Source: Competibacter_A sp002352125 (GTDB lineage: Bacteria > Pseudomonadota > Gammaproteobacteria > Competibacterales > Competibacteraceae). From it: a DNA stretch of 29,213 nucleotides. The DNA lies in contig DAOROA010000055.1 of the NCBI GenBank assembly GCA_035441325.1, positions 1 to 29,213 on the forward strand, read 5' to 3'. Positions 16,669-24,445 of this stretch are shown in pieces (position 1 is the first letter of the stretch; each line of letters starts with the position of its first letter). Below the pieces are notes generated by a model. That model was not told the origin of the DNA and did not search any database. It saw only the letters and a program-made list of their open reading frames with translations. A program made the translations under genes and the position numbers.

Positions 16669-16692
16669 CCTAACCCTCTCCCACAGGGAGAG
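16662..16692. repeat. REP-like palindrome at the hoxH/hoxW junction
   Basis: CTCTCCC (16676-16682) and GGGAGAG (16686-16692) form a perfect inverted repeat around ACA, with CTCACCCTAACC directly beside it (16664-16675). This CACCCTAACCCTCTCCC-type sequence is a short palindrome found dispersed between genes in many proteobacteria. Here it covers the last hoxH codons and stop and the first hoxW codons, so both termini are encoded by the element. A hairpin forms in the mRNA across the junction. Confidence 0.75.
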
Positions 16693-18184
16693 AGAACATC
16701 TCTTTTCTGACGGTGCCATCCATGTCCCGCACCAAACAATCCACGATCTCCCCAGTACTTTCTTCCATCAATTCCACATACAACGGCATTTGACCTAAAG
16801 CGTGCGTGGCACAGGAAAGACAGGGATCGTAGGCCCGCACCGCCACCTCGATCTGGTTGAGCAGCGGTTCGGTCAACTCCTTGCCGTCCAAATAACGCTC
16901 CGCTACCTGACGGATGGATTCGTTCATCGCCTGATTGTTGTTGGTGGTCGAGACGATCAGATTCGCTTTCTCGATCAATCCGTCCTCGTTCGTGCGGTAA
17001 TGGTGAAACAGCGTACCGCGCGGCGCTTCGATGACGCCGATCCCTTCCCGCGCCATGTCGCCGCGCGTCGCCAACTCGTCGCCGAAGATATCGCGATCGA
17101 GCAATAGCTCCTTGATCGCCTCGATAGCGTGCAGCAACTCGATCATTCGCGCCCAGTGGTAAGCCAAAGTCACATGAATCGGTTCGCCACCGCCCAACGC
17201 CATAAACTCTTTTCGCCCCTCCTCGGCTAGCGGGGTCGCAATCGAATCGCAGTTGTTGATGCGAGCCAACGGTCCCACGCGATACCAGCCTTTATCTGGC
17301 CCCAGCGAATTGATGAACGGGAACTTCATGTAGCTCCACGGCTTCACCTGCTCGCGAAGCACTTGGGCGTAGCGCCGGTAATCGAGATGATCGAACAGAA
17401 TTTCGCCGTGCTCGTTTTTGGCCCTCAATCCGCCGTGATAGAGATCGAGCGCCCCATCGGCGCGGATCAAGCTGAGATAATTGGAACGGATGGTAGCGAA
17501 ATAGGTGAAATAGCCAGGATTCAGCTCGTAGGCTTTTCTGATCAACTTGAGAATGTTGCAACCCCACTGAACCATCAGATCGAGATCGGCCAGCAAATAA
17601 TTGCGCTCCGGCAAGGTCAACGCCTTGTTGACCCCGCCTGGAATTGCGCCGGTGCCATGCACGCGTTTGCCGGCGGTAACCCGGATAATCTCCTGGCCAA
17701 ACTTGCGTAACCGCACGCCCTGCCGGGCGATATCGGGGAAATCGGCCATCACGCCGCCGATGTTGCGATGCGCGGTGGCATCGTCGAAATCGAACAAGAA
17801 ATCTGGCGACGCCAAATGGAAAAAATGCACGGCATGCGACTGCAGGGTCTGGCCGTAGTGCATCAGCCGGCGGATCTTCTCGGCGGTCGGCGGAATTTCC
17901 TGGGCGCCGACCAATTGATCCACGGCCTTTGCTGCGGCCAAATGGTGGCTGACAGGGCAGATGCCGCACAACCGCTGCACCAGCACCGGCACCTCCCAGT
18001 AGGGCCGACCCTGGACGAATTTCTCGAAACCGCGAAATTCGACGATGTGCAACCGTGCCTGGCGAATGCGATGATCCTTGTCCACCAGCAACGTCACCTT
18101 GCCGTGCCCTTCGACCCGGCTCAGCGGATCGATGGCGATCCGGCACAGATACTCCGGCCGAGCGGCCGTTTCCAGAGTGCTCAT
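16670..18184 (-). CDS. hoxH: NAD-linked [NiFe]-hydrogenase large subunit HoxH
   Basis: Catalytic subunit of the cytoplasmic bidirectional hydrogenase; the Ni-Fe centre splits or forms H2. The 504-residue product has the N-terminal L1 motif RLCGICPVSHH with C73 and C76, and the C-terminal L2 motif DPCLSCATH with C455 and C458. These four cysteines bind the metals. Sequence type and gene set place it in group 3d. Maturation cleavage should follow H461, leaving a 43-residue tail to be removed. That tail ends SLPVGEG, which is translated from a REP-like repeat. A ribosome-binding site GGAGG lies before the ATG, 13 bases after the hoxY stop. Confidence 0.97.
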   Translation of the reverse strand: MSTLETAARPEYLCRIAIDPLSRVEGHGKVTLLVDKDHRIRQARLHIVEFRGFEKFVQGRPYWEVPVLVQRLCGICPVSHHLAAAKAVDQLVGAQEIPPTAEKIRRLMHYGQTLQSHAVHFFHLASPDFLFDFDDATAHRNIGGVMADFPDIARQGVRLRKFGQEIIRVTAGKRVHGTGAIPGGVNKALTLPERNYLLADLDLMVQWGCNILKLIRKAYELNPGYFTYFATIRSNYLSLIRADGALDLYHGGLRAKNEHGEILFDHLDYRRYAQVLREQVKPWSYMKFPFINSLGPDKGWYRVGPLARINNCDSIATPLAEEGRKEFMALGGGEPIHVTLAYHWARMIELLHAIEAIKELLLDRDIFGDELATRGDMAREGIGVIEAPRGTLFHHYRTNEDGLIEKANLIVSTTNNNQAMNESIRQVAERYLDGKELTEPLLNQIEVAVRAYDPCLSCATHALGQMPLYVELMEESTGEIVDCLVRDMDGTVRKEMFSLPVGEG

Positions 18185-18197
18185 GGCTGACCTCCGC

Positions 18198-18740
18198 TCA
18201 ATCGTAATGAATTTGGGTATAGGACAGCGCGATCGGTTGGTTGGCCAGCAACTGGTTGACGAAAGTCCAAATGCTGTCCGCCGACGGTGGGCAACCAGGC
18301 AGAAAGTAGTCGATCTTCACCACTTCGTGCACCGGATGGACCTGGTTGAGCAGCAGCGGGATCTCCGGATCGTCGGGAATTTGCGGACTGACCAGCCCGA
18401 TCCCGCGCACGTAGGATTCTTCCAGGCAATCTCTGAGGTCGAACTGGTTGCGCATCGCCGGAATACCACCGTTCAGCGCGCAAGCACCCATCGCCACCAG
18501 AATCTTGCAGCGCGACCGGAATTCCAGCAACGTGTGGACGTTTTCGACGTTGGCCACGCCGCCCTCGATGATACCGATGTCGCACTCGCCTAACTCCTTG
18601 ATATCCGTCAGAGGGCTACGATCCAATTCGACCCGTTCGGCCAAATCGAACAGTCGCTCGTCGAGATCGAGCAGCGACATATGGCAGCCGAAACAACCGC
18701 ACAGCGAACAAGTGGCGATTTTCAGCTTGGCTTCAATCAT
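18198..18740 (-). CDS. hoxY: NAD-linked hydrogenase small subunit HoxY
   Basis: Small electron-transfer subunit pairing with HoxH; it carries the proximal [4Fe-4S] cluster. At 180 residues it is short, as usual for group 3d, without the signal peptide and C-terminal extra cluster domain of membrane hydrogenases. Cluster cysteines are visible in CSLCGCFGCHMS (C16 and C19 in the conserved spacing), in MGACALNGGIP, and in PGCPPSAD. The start at 18740 (MIEAKLKIATC) overlaps the end of hoxU by eight bases; a longer frame lies inside hoxU and was not used. Homologous to NuoB of complex I. Confidence 0.96.
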   Translation of the reverse strand: MIEAKLKIATCSLCGCFGCHMSLLDLDERLFDLAERVELDRSPLTDIKELGECDIGIIEGGVANVENVHTLLEFRSRCKILVAMGACALNGGIPAMRNQFDLRDCLEESYVRGIGLVSPQIPDDPEIPLLLNQVHPVHEVVKIDYFLPGCPPSADSIWTFVNQLLANQPIALSYTQIHYD

Positions 18741-19473
18741 GGCGGCGCCCTCCTTTGCTTTCCGACAGCATCGCCACATCGCCCACCACGTTGATCGGTT
18801 TACGGTCGTAGAGCCGCTGGCCGATGGGGATTTCGTATCCCCGGTGCTTGAGCAAAATCGTTCCGGTCGGACAGACCTGAGCGGCCTTGTCGGTGATGCT
18901 GAAATCGGTCGCACCCAGCTTGCCGGACGGGGTGTTGACCACCAGATGTGCCTTGATGCCCCGTCCCTGCACCGCAAAGATATTTTTGCCGTCCACGTCG
19001 CGGCTGGCGCGCACGCACAGTTCGCAAAGAATGCAGCGGTTGAAGTCGATCACGGCCTCGGGATGGGAGGCGTCCACCGGCCGACGCGGATAGAAGTGGG
19101 TGTAGTGCGGTGCCAGCATGCCGACGTAGTAGGCTACCGCCTGCAACTGGCAGGCGCCGCTCTTCTCGCAGGCCGGGCAGACGTGGTTACCTTCGACGAA
19201 CAGCATTTGCAGGATGCCGCGCCGGATTTCGCGCAGCTCCTCGATCTCGCTCTGCACGACTTGGCCCGCGGCCGCCGGCGTGGTGCAGGCAGCTTGCACG
19301 CGGCCGTCGACTTTGACCAGACACACCCGACAACTGCCGTGTGGAGCAAATTCGGGATTAAAGCACAGATGCGGAATGTAAACGCCAGCAGCCAAAGCGG
19401 CTTCCATGATGGTCTGGCCGTTCTGAAACGGCACCTGCTGCCCGTCCAGCGCGAAATTTTGTTCTTCGCTCAT
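18733..19473 (-). CDS. hoxU: NAD-linked hydrogenase diaphorase subunit HoxU
   Basis: Iron-sulfur subunit of the diaphorase half, wiring HoxF to the hydrogenase half; equivalent to the N-terminal part of NuoG. In 246 residues it has the [2Fe-2S] ferredoxin cysteines C37, C48, C51 and C63. A His/Cys [4Fe-4S] site follows with H97, C99, C102 and C108, then a further [4Fe-4S] site with C147, C150, C153 and C201. All ligands are intact. The start overlaps the hoxF stop (ATGA at 19470-19473), and the 3' end overlaps hoxY, so the subunits are probably translated in a coupled way. Confidence 0.97.
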   Translation of the reverse strand: MSEEQNFALDGQQVPFQNGQTIMEAALAAGVYIPHLCFNPEFAPHGSCRVCLVKVDGRVQAACTTPAAAGQVVQSEIEELREIRRGILQMLFVEGNHVCPACEKSGACQLQAVAYYVGMLAPHYTHFYPRRPVDASHPEAVIDFNRCILCELCVRASRDVDGKNIFAVQGRGIKAHLVVNTPSGKLGATDFSITDKAAQVCPTGTILLKHRGYEIPIGQRLYDRKPINVVGDVAMLSESKGGRRHD

Positions 19474-21287
19474 GGCATCGCTCCCAGTAACAGATCCTGC
19501 TCGCGCAGATACGCGTCCGGATCGTCGCGGCCGGTCAATCGCCGCGCCGCGTCTAGCGCCGCGTTCAGATCAAAAGCCGGCTCGTAGGCGGTGGAGCGCA
19601 GCCGTCTCTCCCAGGATTCCGGGAACTGATCAAGACTGTCCAACACCGGATTGGGTGCGGTTTGGCCCAATCCGCAGTGACAGGCCACTTGCATGATCCG
19701 GCCCAGCTTGCGCATCTCTTGCAGATCGAACCGGGTACCGTGACCGGTGTGAACCTTCTTGACCAGATCGCGCATCAACGAAGTACCGACCCGGCAGGGC
19801 GTGCAGAAGCCACAGCTCTCGTGAACGAAAAAATGAGCGAAATTGCGGACGCCGTCGAGAATGTCGCGACGCTGATCGAACACCATGAACGAGCCACCGG
19901 TGGCCAAATCCTCGAAGCAAATGCGCCGGTCGAACTGCTTGGCGGAAATCATGTGCCCGGCGGGACCGGCCATCTGGATACCCTGTGCATCCCGCGCACC
20001 GCAGTCCTCCAGCACCCGCCGCACGGTGACACCGAAAGGGTACTCGTAGATACCCGGCCGCTCGCAGTCGCCGCTGAGGCTGAGCAACTTGGTGCCCTTG
20101 GACTCGGCCGTGCCGCGGCCAGCGAACCAGTCGCCGCCCTCCACGGCAATCTTGGCAGCGGCAGCGAAGGTTTCCACGTTGTTAACTACGGTCGGTTTGT
20201 TCAGATAACCGTGGGTGGTCGGAAACGGCGGGCGGATGCGCGGTACGCCGTGCTTGCCCTCCAGCGATTCGATCAACGCCGATTCTTCGCCACAAACGTA
20301 GGCTCCGGCACCCATGTGGATATCGATGTCGAAATTGAAGCCAGGATCGCCCAGGATCGCCTCGCCGAGCAGACCGACCTCGCGGCGGCGTTGCAAAGTC
20401 GCTTTCAGCGCGTCCACCATATAGCGGTACTCGCCGCGCAGATAGACGAAACCTTGGCGAGCGCCGATCACCCGGCCGCATAAAGTCATGCCCTCGAACA
20501 CCAAATCGGCGAAATCCTGCATCAGCACCCGATCCTTGAAGGTGCCTGGTTCGCCCTCGTCAGCGTTGCAGACCACGTATTTCGTGTCACCGGGGGCATT
20601 GCGGCAGGAAATCCACTTGGCAGCGGACTTAAACCCGGCGCCACCCTGGCCGCGCAAGCCGGACTTGACCAGTTCCTCCAGCATCGCCTCGGAGCCGCAC
20701 TTCAGCGCCGCCCGGAGCGCCGAGCCATCGGCGAAATGCCGGCCCAGCAGGATGTCGGCCCGGCGAATGTTGCTGACCACCTCGAAAAACTCGCGCGGCC
20801 ATTCGGTCAGCGGCGTTTGGTGATCGACCAACTCTACGATCCGGTCCAAGCGCGCCCTGTCGAGGTGGGTCAGCGCGTAACCGTTGACCAGCGCAGCGGG
20901 ACCCTGATCGCACATGCCGGTGCAGGACGTGGTGCCGACGCTGACCAATCCATCGGCGCGAGTGGCGTTGATCTCCACGCCCAGCCGATCGCAGAGGTAG
21001 TGTAATAATTCGCGATTATCGAGCATCCGGTCGGTGATGTTGTCGCTGAACAGGATGTCGTAGGAACCGCGCGGTTCCGTGTACAGGAAGGAGTAGAATT
21101 CGGCGACGCTGCGTACCTTGGCCGGCGAAATGCCGAGCTCCTCGGCCACTCGGTCCAACGCATCGGACGACAACCAAGTCAGGCTATCCTGCACCTCGCG
21201 CAGAATTTGCAGCAGCCGGGTCGGCATTCCACCGTGGCGCTGCACGATATCGCGAACCATCTGGGCCAGCGCGCTGGATTCCGCCAT
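19470..21287 (-). CDS. hoxF: NAD-linked hydrogenase diaphorase subunit HoxF (NuoE-NuoF fusion)
   Basis: FMN- and NAD(H)-binding subunit of the bidirectional hydrogenase. The 605-residue protein is a natural fusion. Residues 1-160 resemble NuoE and the rest NuoF, as in the Ralstonia-type HoxFUYH enzyme, so no separate hoxE is expected. The NuoF part has GLRGQGGAGFKSAAKW, CNADEGEPGTFKDR, the FMN/NADH segment GAGAYVCGEESALIESLEGK, and the [4Fe-4S] motif ESCGFCTPCRVG with a later CGLGQ. In the NuoE part only the second cysteine pair (C122, C126) remains; the first pair is replaced around S81 and D86. GAGGAG precedes the ATG. First gene of the operon. Confidence 0.97.
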   Translation of the reverse strand: MAESSALAQMVRDIVQRHGGMPTRLLQILREVQDSLTWLSSDALDRVAEELGISPAKVRSVAEFYSFLYTEPRGSYDILFSDNITDRMLDNRELLHYLCDRLGVEINATRADGLVSVGTTSCTGMCDQGPAALVNGYALTHLDRARLDRIVELVDHQTPLTEWPREFFEVVSNIRRADILLGRHFADGSALRAALKCGSEAMLEELVKSGLRGQGGAGFKSAAKWISCRNAPGDTKYVVCNADEGEPGTFKDRVLMQDFADLVFEGMTLCGRVIGARQGFVYLRGEYRYMVDALKATLQRRREVGLLGEAILGDPGFNFDIDIHMGAGAYVCGEESALIESLEGKHGVPRIRPPFPTTHGYLNKPTVVNNVETFAAAAKIAVEGGDWFAGRGTAESKGTKLLSLSGDCERPGIYEYPFGVTVRRVLEDCGARDAQGIQMAGPAGHMISAKQFDRRICFEDLATGGSFMVFDQRRDILDGVRNFAHFFVHESCGFCTPCRVGTSLMRDLVKKVHTGHGTRFDLQEMRKLGRIMQVACHCGLGQTAPNPVLDSLDQFPESWERRLRSTAYEPAFDLNAALDAARRLTGRDDPDAYLREQDLLLGAMP

Positions 21288-21630
21288 GGACCATCTCCTC
21301 GTTCGTTGGCCGATCCGCTAACTCGATGGCGCGAACGGCGCATTTTTCATGGGCAGGCCGTTTGATTGAAATGACGCTGAGCATACCGCAACTCACCCAA
21401 GAAAGCTTTTCTTTTATAAGGTTTAAGGTGATTTTTCCGCAGTTTCGTCATGCGGATGGAACATGAAAGACCATTGCTGCATCAAAGGATCGGTAAACGC
21501 TTCTGATCCTTCTTTCGGTTAGCCGTTCCGAGTCCCGCTCAAGCTCGCGAGCTGGCATTACCGGGGGATAACGGGCAGAATTTGCCAACTTATCGTCAAC
21601 GAGCCTCAACACCGGAGATAAGACGCTCCC
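21288..21630. other. 343-base divergent intergenic region between hoxF and the L,D-transpeptidase gene
   Basis: It should hold promoters for both divergent genes. The hoxF side has an AT-rich stretch (around 21405-21440) with a near-palindrome of AAGAAAGC/CTTTTCTT type at 21400-21416, possibly an operator. A 7-bp inverted repeat AAGGATC/GATCCTT lies at 21485-21511. I saw no sigma-54 box (GG-N10-GC at the right spacing with flanking consensus) and no convincing sigma-70 pair. No gene was found here. Confidence 0.5.
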
Positions 21631-23232
21631 ATGCCAAGCCCATTTTTAAAACGCTTCCACTGGTTGCTGGCAGGGATGATCGCCAGCACCGCGCAAGCCA
21701 CGGTCTATCCTTTGCCTCCTCCAGACACGGACGTGATCGGAGAAGTCAAAGTCGTTTACGCCACCAAGGAAGAAACGCTGATCGATATCGCCAGGAACCA
21801 TAGCCTCGGCTACGACGAAATCGTCCACGCCAATCCTGGCGTCGATCGCTGGGCACCAGGCGAGGGAACCCCCATTGTGCTACCGACCCGCTATATCCTG
21901 CCCGACACGCCCCGAGAAGGGGTCGTGCTCAACATCGCGGAAATGCGGCTGTACTACTATCCCACCGCAGGTTCCGGGGAAGAACGAGTCGTTCACACTT
22001 TCCCCGTCAGCATTGGTCGCATGGACTGGAAAACGCCGATGGGACTAACCAAAGTGGTCGCCAAAGACGTCGATCCTCCTTGGCGTCCACCGGCGACGAT
22101 CAAAGCCGAACACGCCAAAGAAGGCGACATTTTGCCGGACGTCGTGCCCGGCGGACCGGATAATCCACTGGGCCGTTTCGCGCTGCGATTGGGCGTACCC
22201 GGCTATCTCATTCACGGCACCAACAAGCCTTACGGTATCGGCATGAGGGTAACGCACGGCTGCGTGCGGATGTATCCGGAGGATATCGAACGGGTGTTCG
22301 GGATGGTGCCGGTCGGTACGCCGGTGCGCCTCATCGACCAACCTGTCAAAGTTGGCCGGCTGAACGGCGAACTGCTGGTCGAATCGCACGAGCCTTTGGA
22401 GGAGGACAATCTGCCGATGAAGGTCACGCTGGAGCAAGCCCAGCGCGCGGTGATCGCCAAGACCGGCCCGGACATGCCCGGCGTCGATCAGGCGGCGCTG
22501 CAAGCGGCGGTGGAACAGGTCAGCGGGATACCGGTTTCGGTTTCGGCCGAACCGGGCTCGGTTCCAGCCGGGTCGATGGCCAACCCATCGCCGATGGCTC
22601 CTAGCGCCGACTATCCCACCGCCAACCGGATGCCAAACCCTGCTTCAGCAGCCACACCCAGCCAATACGCCCCCTCGGCATCAGCCGCGCCGCCCAGCTC
22701 CGCTCCAAGCTATCCGGCCGCCGGCCGGACGCCAAATTCGTACCCTGCTCCCTATAGCAATTCTTCGGTACCGCCGGCAGCCAGCCGCCCCGCTCCCCCT
22801 GCGCCATCCCGGTACGCTCCATACGGTAGTCCTACAGCGGATTACGACGAACTGCCGTATCGTCCGGCGCCCGGTACGCCCGATCGGCCCGCTTACCGAC
22901 CGGCAGCGCCCGGCGCCCCCGTCGATACGCCCGCTTACCGACCGGCAGCATCCGGCGCCCCCGTCGATACGCCCGCTTACCGACCGGCGCCTAGCGCACC
23001 ACCTCGCTACACTCGCAACTTGGAAGACGCTGATTACCAGGAGCCGCCTTACGTTTATCCTCCCGGAGCAGCGCGTCTACCACCTGTCGCCGTTCCGCCA
23101 AATTATCGGTCGATACCAAATAATCCGGATCCCTATCCTGGAACCACTACGCCACCGACCCGGCCTTCGATGGACGACGACGATGACGAACCGGCCGACC
23201 CATTGGAACCCATCCCTGCAAAGCGGTCGTAA
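21631..23232 (+). CDS. L,D-transpeptidase (ErfK/YbiS type) with proline-rich C-terminal tail
   Basis: Periplasmic YkuD-fold transpeptidase. E. coli members of this type attach Braun lipoprotein to peptidoglycan. The 533-residue product has a signal peptide ending near AQA. A LysM-like region lies at about 40-90 (ETLIDIARNHSLGYDEIVHA), then the catalytic domain with IHGTN and THGCVRMYPEDI. The nucleophile is C211 and the partner histidine is just before it. After about residue 300 there is a very long Pro/Ala/Tyr-rich, low-complexity tail including a 14-residue tandem repeat and an acidic stretch (DDDDDE). The core is the size of E. coli homologues (about 300-330), so the tail is an extension. 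Faces the lipoprotein gene. Confidence 0.93.
   Translation: MPSPFLKRFHWLLAGMIASTAQATVYPLPPPDTDVIGEVKVVYATKEETLIDIARNHSLGYDEIVHANPGVDRWAPGEGTPIVLPTRYILPDTPREGVVLNIAEMRLYYYPTAGSGEERVVHTFPVSIGRMDWKTPMGLTKVVAKDVDPPWRPPATIKAEHAKEGDILPDVVPGGPDNPLGRFALRLGVPGYLIHGTNKPYGIGMRVTHGCVRMYPEDIERVFGMVPVGTPVRLIDQPVKVGRLNGELLVESHEPLEEDNLPMKVTLEQAQRAVIAKTGPDMPGVDQAALQAAVEQVSGIPVSVSAEPGSVPAGSMANPSPMAPSADYPTANRMPNPASAATPSQYAPSASAAPPSSAPSYPAAGRTPNSYPAPYSNSSVPPAASRPAPPAPSRYAPYGSPTADYDELPYRPAPGTPDRPAYRPAAPGAPVDTPAYRPAASGAPVDTPAYRPAPSAPPRYTRNLEDADYQEPPYVYPPGAARLPPVAVPPNYRSIPNNPDPYPGTTTPPTRPSMDDDDDEPADPLEPIPAKRS
22888..22988. repeat. 42-bp tandem repeat inside the L,D-transpeptidase gene
   Basis: Two 42-base units (22888-22929 and 22930-22971), differing at three or so positions, plus about 17 bases of a third, encode a 14-residue YRPAA-GAPVDTPA unit in the proline-rich tail. 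Upstream sequence around 22855-22887 resembles a more diverged copy. The unit length keeps the frame. Confidence 0.9.
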
Positions 23233-23239
23233 AGGCAAC

Positions 23240-23271
23240 AAAAAACCCCGCCTTTGTATGCGGGGTTTTTT
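23240..23271. terminator. bidirectional rho-independent terminator
   Basis: AAAAAACCCCGC (23240-23251) and GCGGGGTTTTTT (23260-23271) form a perfect hairpin with an eight-base loop. The T-run on one strand is mirrored by an A-run on the other, so it works in both directions. It sits eight bases after the L,D-transpeptidase stop and about 20 bases after the lipoprotein stop, separating the convergent genes. Confidence 0.95.
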
Positions 23272-23292
23272 AATCGCGCCGAAAAATTCGAT

Positions 23293-23514
23293 TTATTTAT
23301 ACATCGATTTCTTGAACATGCGATTGATTTTCTCCTCGGTCGCCAAGCTGATGGACTTGGCTTCGTTGGCGGTATCCATAGCTTGGCGAGCCATGGACTT
23401 GGCTTCGTTGGCGTCGTTTTGAGCTTTCTGGACATCGCTGGTGCTGGCGCAGCCAACAGTCAACCCGGCAATCAGGGCCAGCGCGGAAACCTTGGTCAAA
23501 GTCTTCAAAGACAT
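23293..23514 (-). CDS. Lpp/OprI-like small outer-membrane lipoprotein
   Basis: Small murein-lipoprotein-like protein of 73 residues. The signal peptide ends in lipobox LTVGC, with lipidation at C22, leaving a mature form of 52 residues (E. coli Lpp 58). The rest is an alanine-zipper-like helix with regular small residues (ANEAKSMARQAMDTANEAKS), as in OprI. It ends KSMYK with a C-terminal lysine, the residue through which Lpp is joined to peptidoglycan by L,D-transpeptidases. TAGGAG lies seven bases before the ATG, and a near-consensus promoter further upstream suggests high expression. Two L,D-transpeptidase genes flank it, consistent with this role. Confidence 0.88.
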   Translation of the reverse strand: MSLKTLTKVSALALIAGLTVGCASTSDVQKAQNDANEAKSMARQAMDTANEAKSISLATEEKINRMFKKSMYK

Positions 23515-23554
23515 TTTTAACTCCTAAGTATCATTCGAGCGAAGTAACGTACCG

Positions 23555-23592
23555 GACAACCACAATGTTGTCTCGACACAACCATATTGTCG
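23555..23592. repeat. pair of dyads in the lipoprotein 5' leader
   Basis: GACAAC/GTTGTC (23555-23572, six-base centre) and CGACA/TGTCG (23574-23592, nine-base centre) are adjacent inverted repeats with shared ACAAC sequence. They lie in the expected 5' untranslated leader of the lipoprotein mRNA, about 40-80 bases before the start codon. They could be mRNA-stabilising stem-loops, a small-RNA or protein target, or an operator. Confidence 0.45.
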
Positions 23593-23608
23593 CAGCACAA
23601 CAAAACTA

Positions 23609-23639
23609 ATTATATAACGGAATTCCAGGTTAGAGACAA
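23609..23639 (-). promoter_or_regulatory. sigma-70 promoter for the lipoprotein gene
   Basis: On the minus strand TTGTCT (23634-23639) is followed after 17 bases by TATATA (23611-23616), overlapping TATAAT (23609-23614) two bases further on. The start of transcription would be near 23604, giving a leader of about 90 bases. The promoter lies directly downstream of the second L,D-transpeptidase stop, so the lipoprotein gene can be expressed independently. Confidence 0.6.
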
Positions 23640-23655
23640 TTCAAATCGACTGGAT

Positions 23656-24267
23656 TCAGCGAATCTCGACCCTCATACCGACTTTCACCCACGGTCTGAG
23701 CGCGTCGATCTGCCGGTTGTCCAGCGCCACACAACCGCTGGTCCAGTTAATCCCGGCACTATGTACGCTAGGATTGCCATAACCCACGCCGTGGATGCCG
23801 ATCTGCCCACCGAGCGGTGTATCTTGCGGCGGGGTATATCCGTTAGCCCAGGCGGCACGGATCCGGTCGTAGGTGAGGGCATCGATTTTTCGTTCCCGCA
23901 GCGCGCGCTCGGCGTAGTCGAGATTAGGATAGTCAAGACCGATGAATTTCTTGAAACGGCTATGATCGTTGATCCAGCCGACCCGAAACACGCCGACCGG
24001 CGTCTTGTTGTCTCCGCGTCCAGATTTGACGCCAACACCGCTGCTTCCAAAGGCAACTTGGGGAAACATCTTCACCGGCTGGTTACCCTGCATAACCATC
24101 AGTGTATCTTTTTTAGTATCCACCAATAACCAGGGTTCCTTCGGAGCATTGGCACCATAGGTTGCCAACATCGATGGCGCTCCCGTCTCGACACCGTTCG
24201 GGGCACAAGCGCTGATCAATCCCACCAAACCACCGAGCAGAACAAGTCTCGCGTTAAACGTCCACAT
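23656..24267 (-). CDS. L,D-transpeptidase family lipoprotein (YkuD domain)
   Basis: Second, smaller L,D-transpeptidase-like protein of 203 residues. The N-terminus MWTFNARLVLLGGLVGLISAC is a lipoprotein signal peptide with lipobox cysteine C21. The YkuD domain occupies most of the rest: WLLVDTKKDTLMVMQGNQPV, the TPVGVFRVGW segment, then GIHGVG and WTSGCVALDN with nucleophile C179. It differs from the larger enzyme at 21631 in lacking LysM and tail. Such proteins make cross-links or attach lipoproteins to peptidoglycan; some YkuD proteins instead cut such bonds (DpaA/LdtF type), so direction of action is open. Same strand as the lipoprotein gene, 141 bases upstream. Confidence 0.9.
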   Translation of the reverse strand: MWTFNARLVLLGGLVGLISACAPNGVETGAPSMLATYGANAPKEPWLLVDTKKDTLMVMQGNQPVKMFPQVAFGSSGVGVKSGRGDNKTPVGVFRVGWINDHSRFKKFIGLDYPNLDYAERALRERKIDALTYDRIRAAWANGYTPPQDTPLGGQIGIHGVGYGNPSVHSAGINWTSGCVALDNRQIDALRPWVKVGMRVEIR

Positions 24268-24445
24268 ACCGATTATCTTGCCTCTTTCCGCTTTTCTTCA
24301 GGCGCAAAGTTATAAAACAGACCGGAGCGACGACGCAACCGATCACGCATCGTCTTCTTCTTTGGCCAACCGAGGCGGCGAGTCGCTCTTTCGTCTTGCG
24401 CGGATTCGAATCCATACGGGCTCGCTTTCCCTCGGCCGGCAGCCG

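Noticed and set aside
21288..21460. Sigma-54 promoter for the hydrogenase operon
   Set aside because: TTGGGTGAGTTGC looks suggestive, but the GG to GC spacing is too short for a -24/-12 promoter.
21542..21553. 12-bp palindrome AGCTCGCGAGCT upstream of the L,D-transpeptidase
   Set aside because: Perfect, but short and built from CG-rich steps common in this genome; no promoter element is aligned with it.
24268..24445. 52-codon minus-strand frame between the OsmC-like and L,D-transpeptidase genes
   Set aside because: Very basic, runs into the start of the next gene, lacks a ribosome-binding site and has no recognisable domain.
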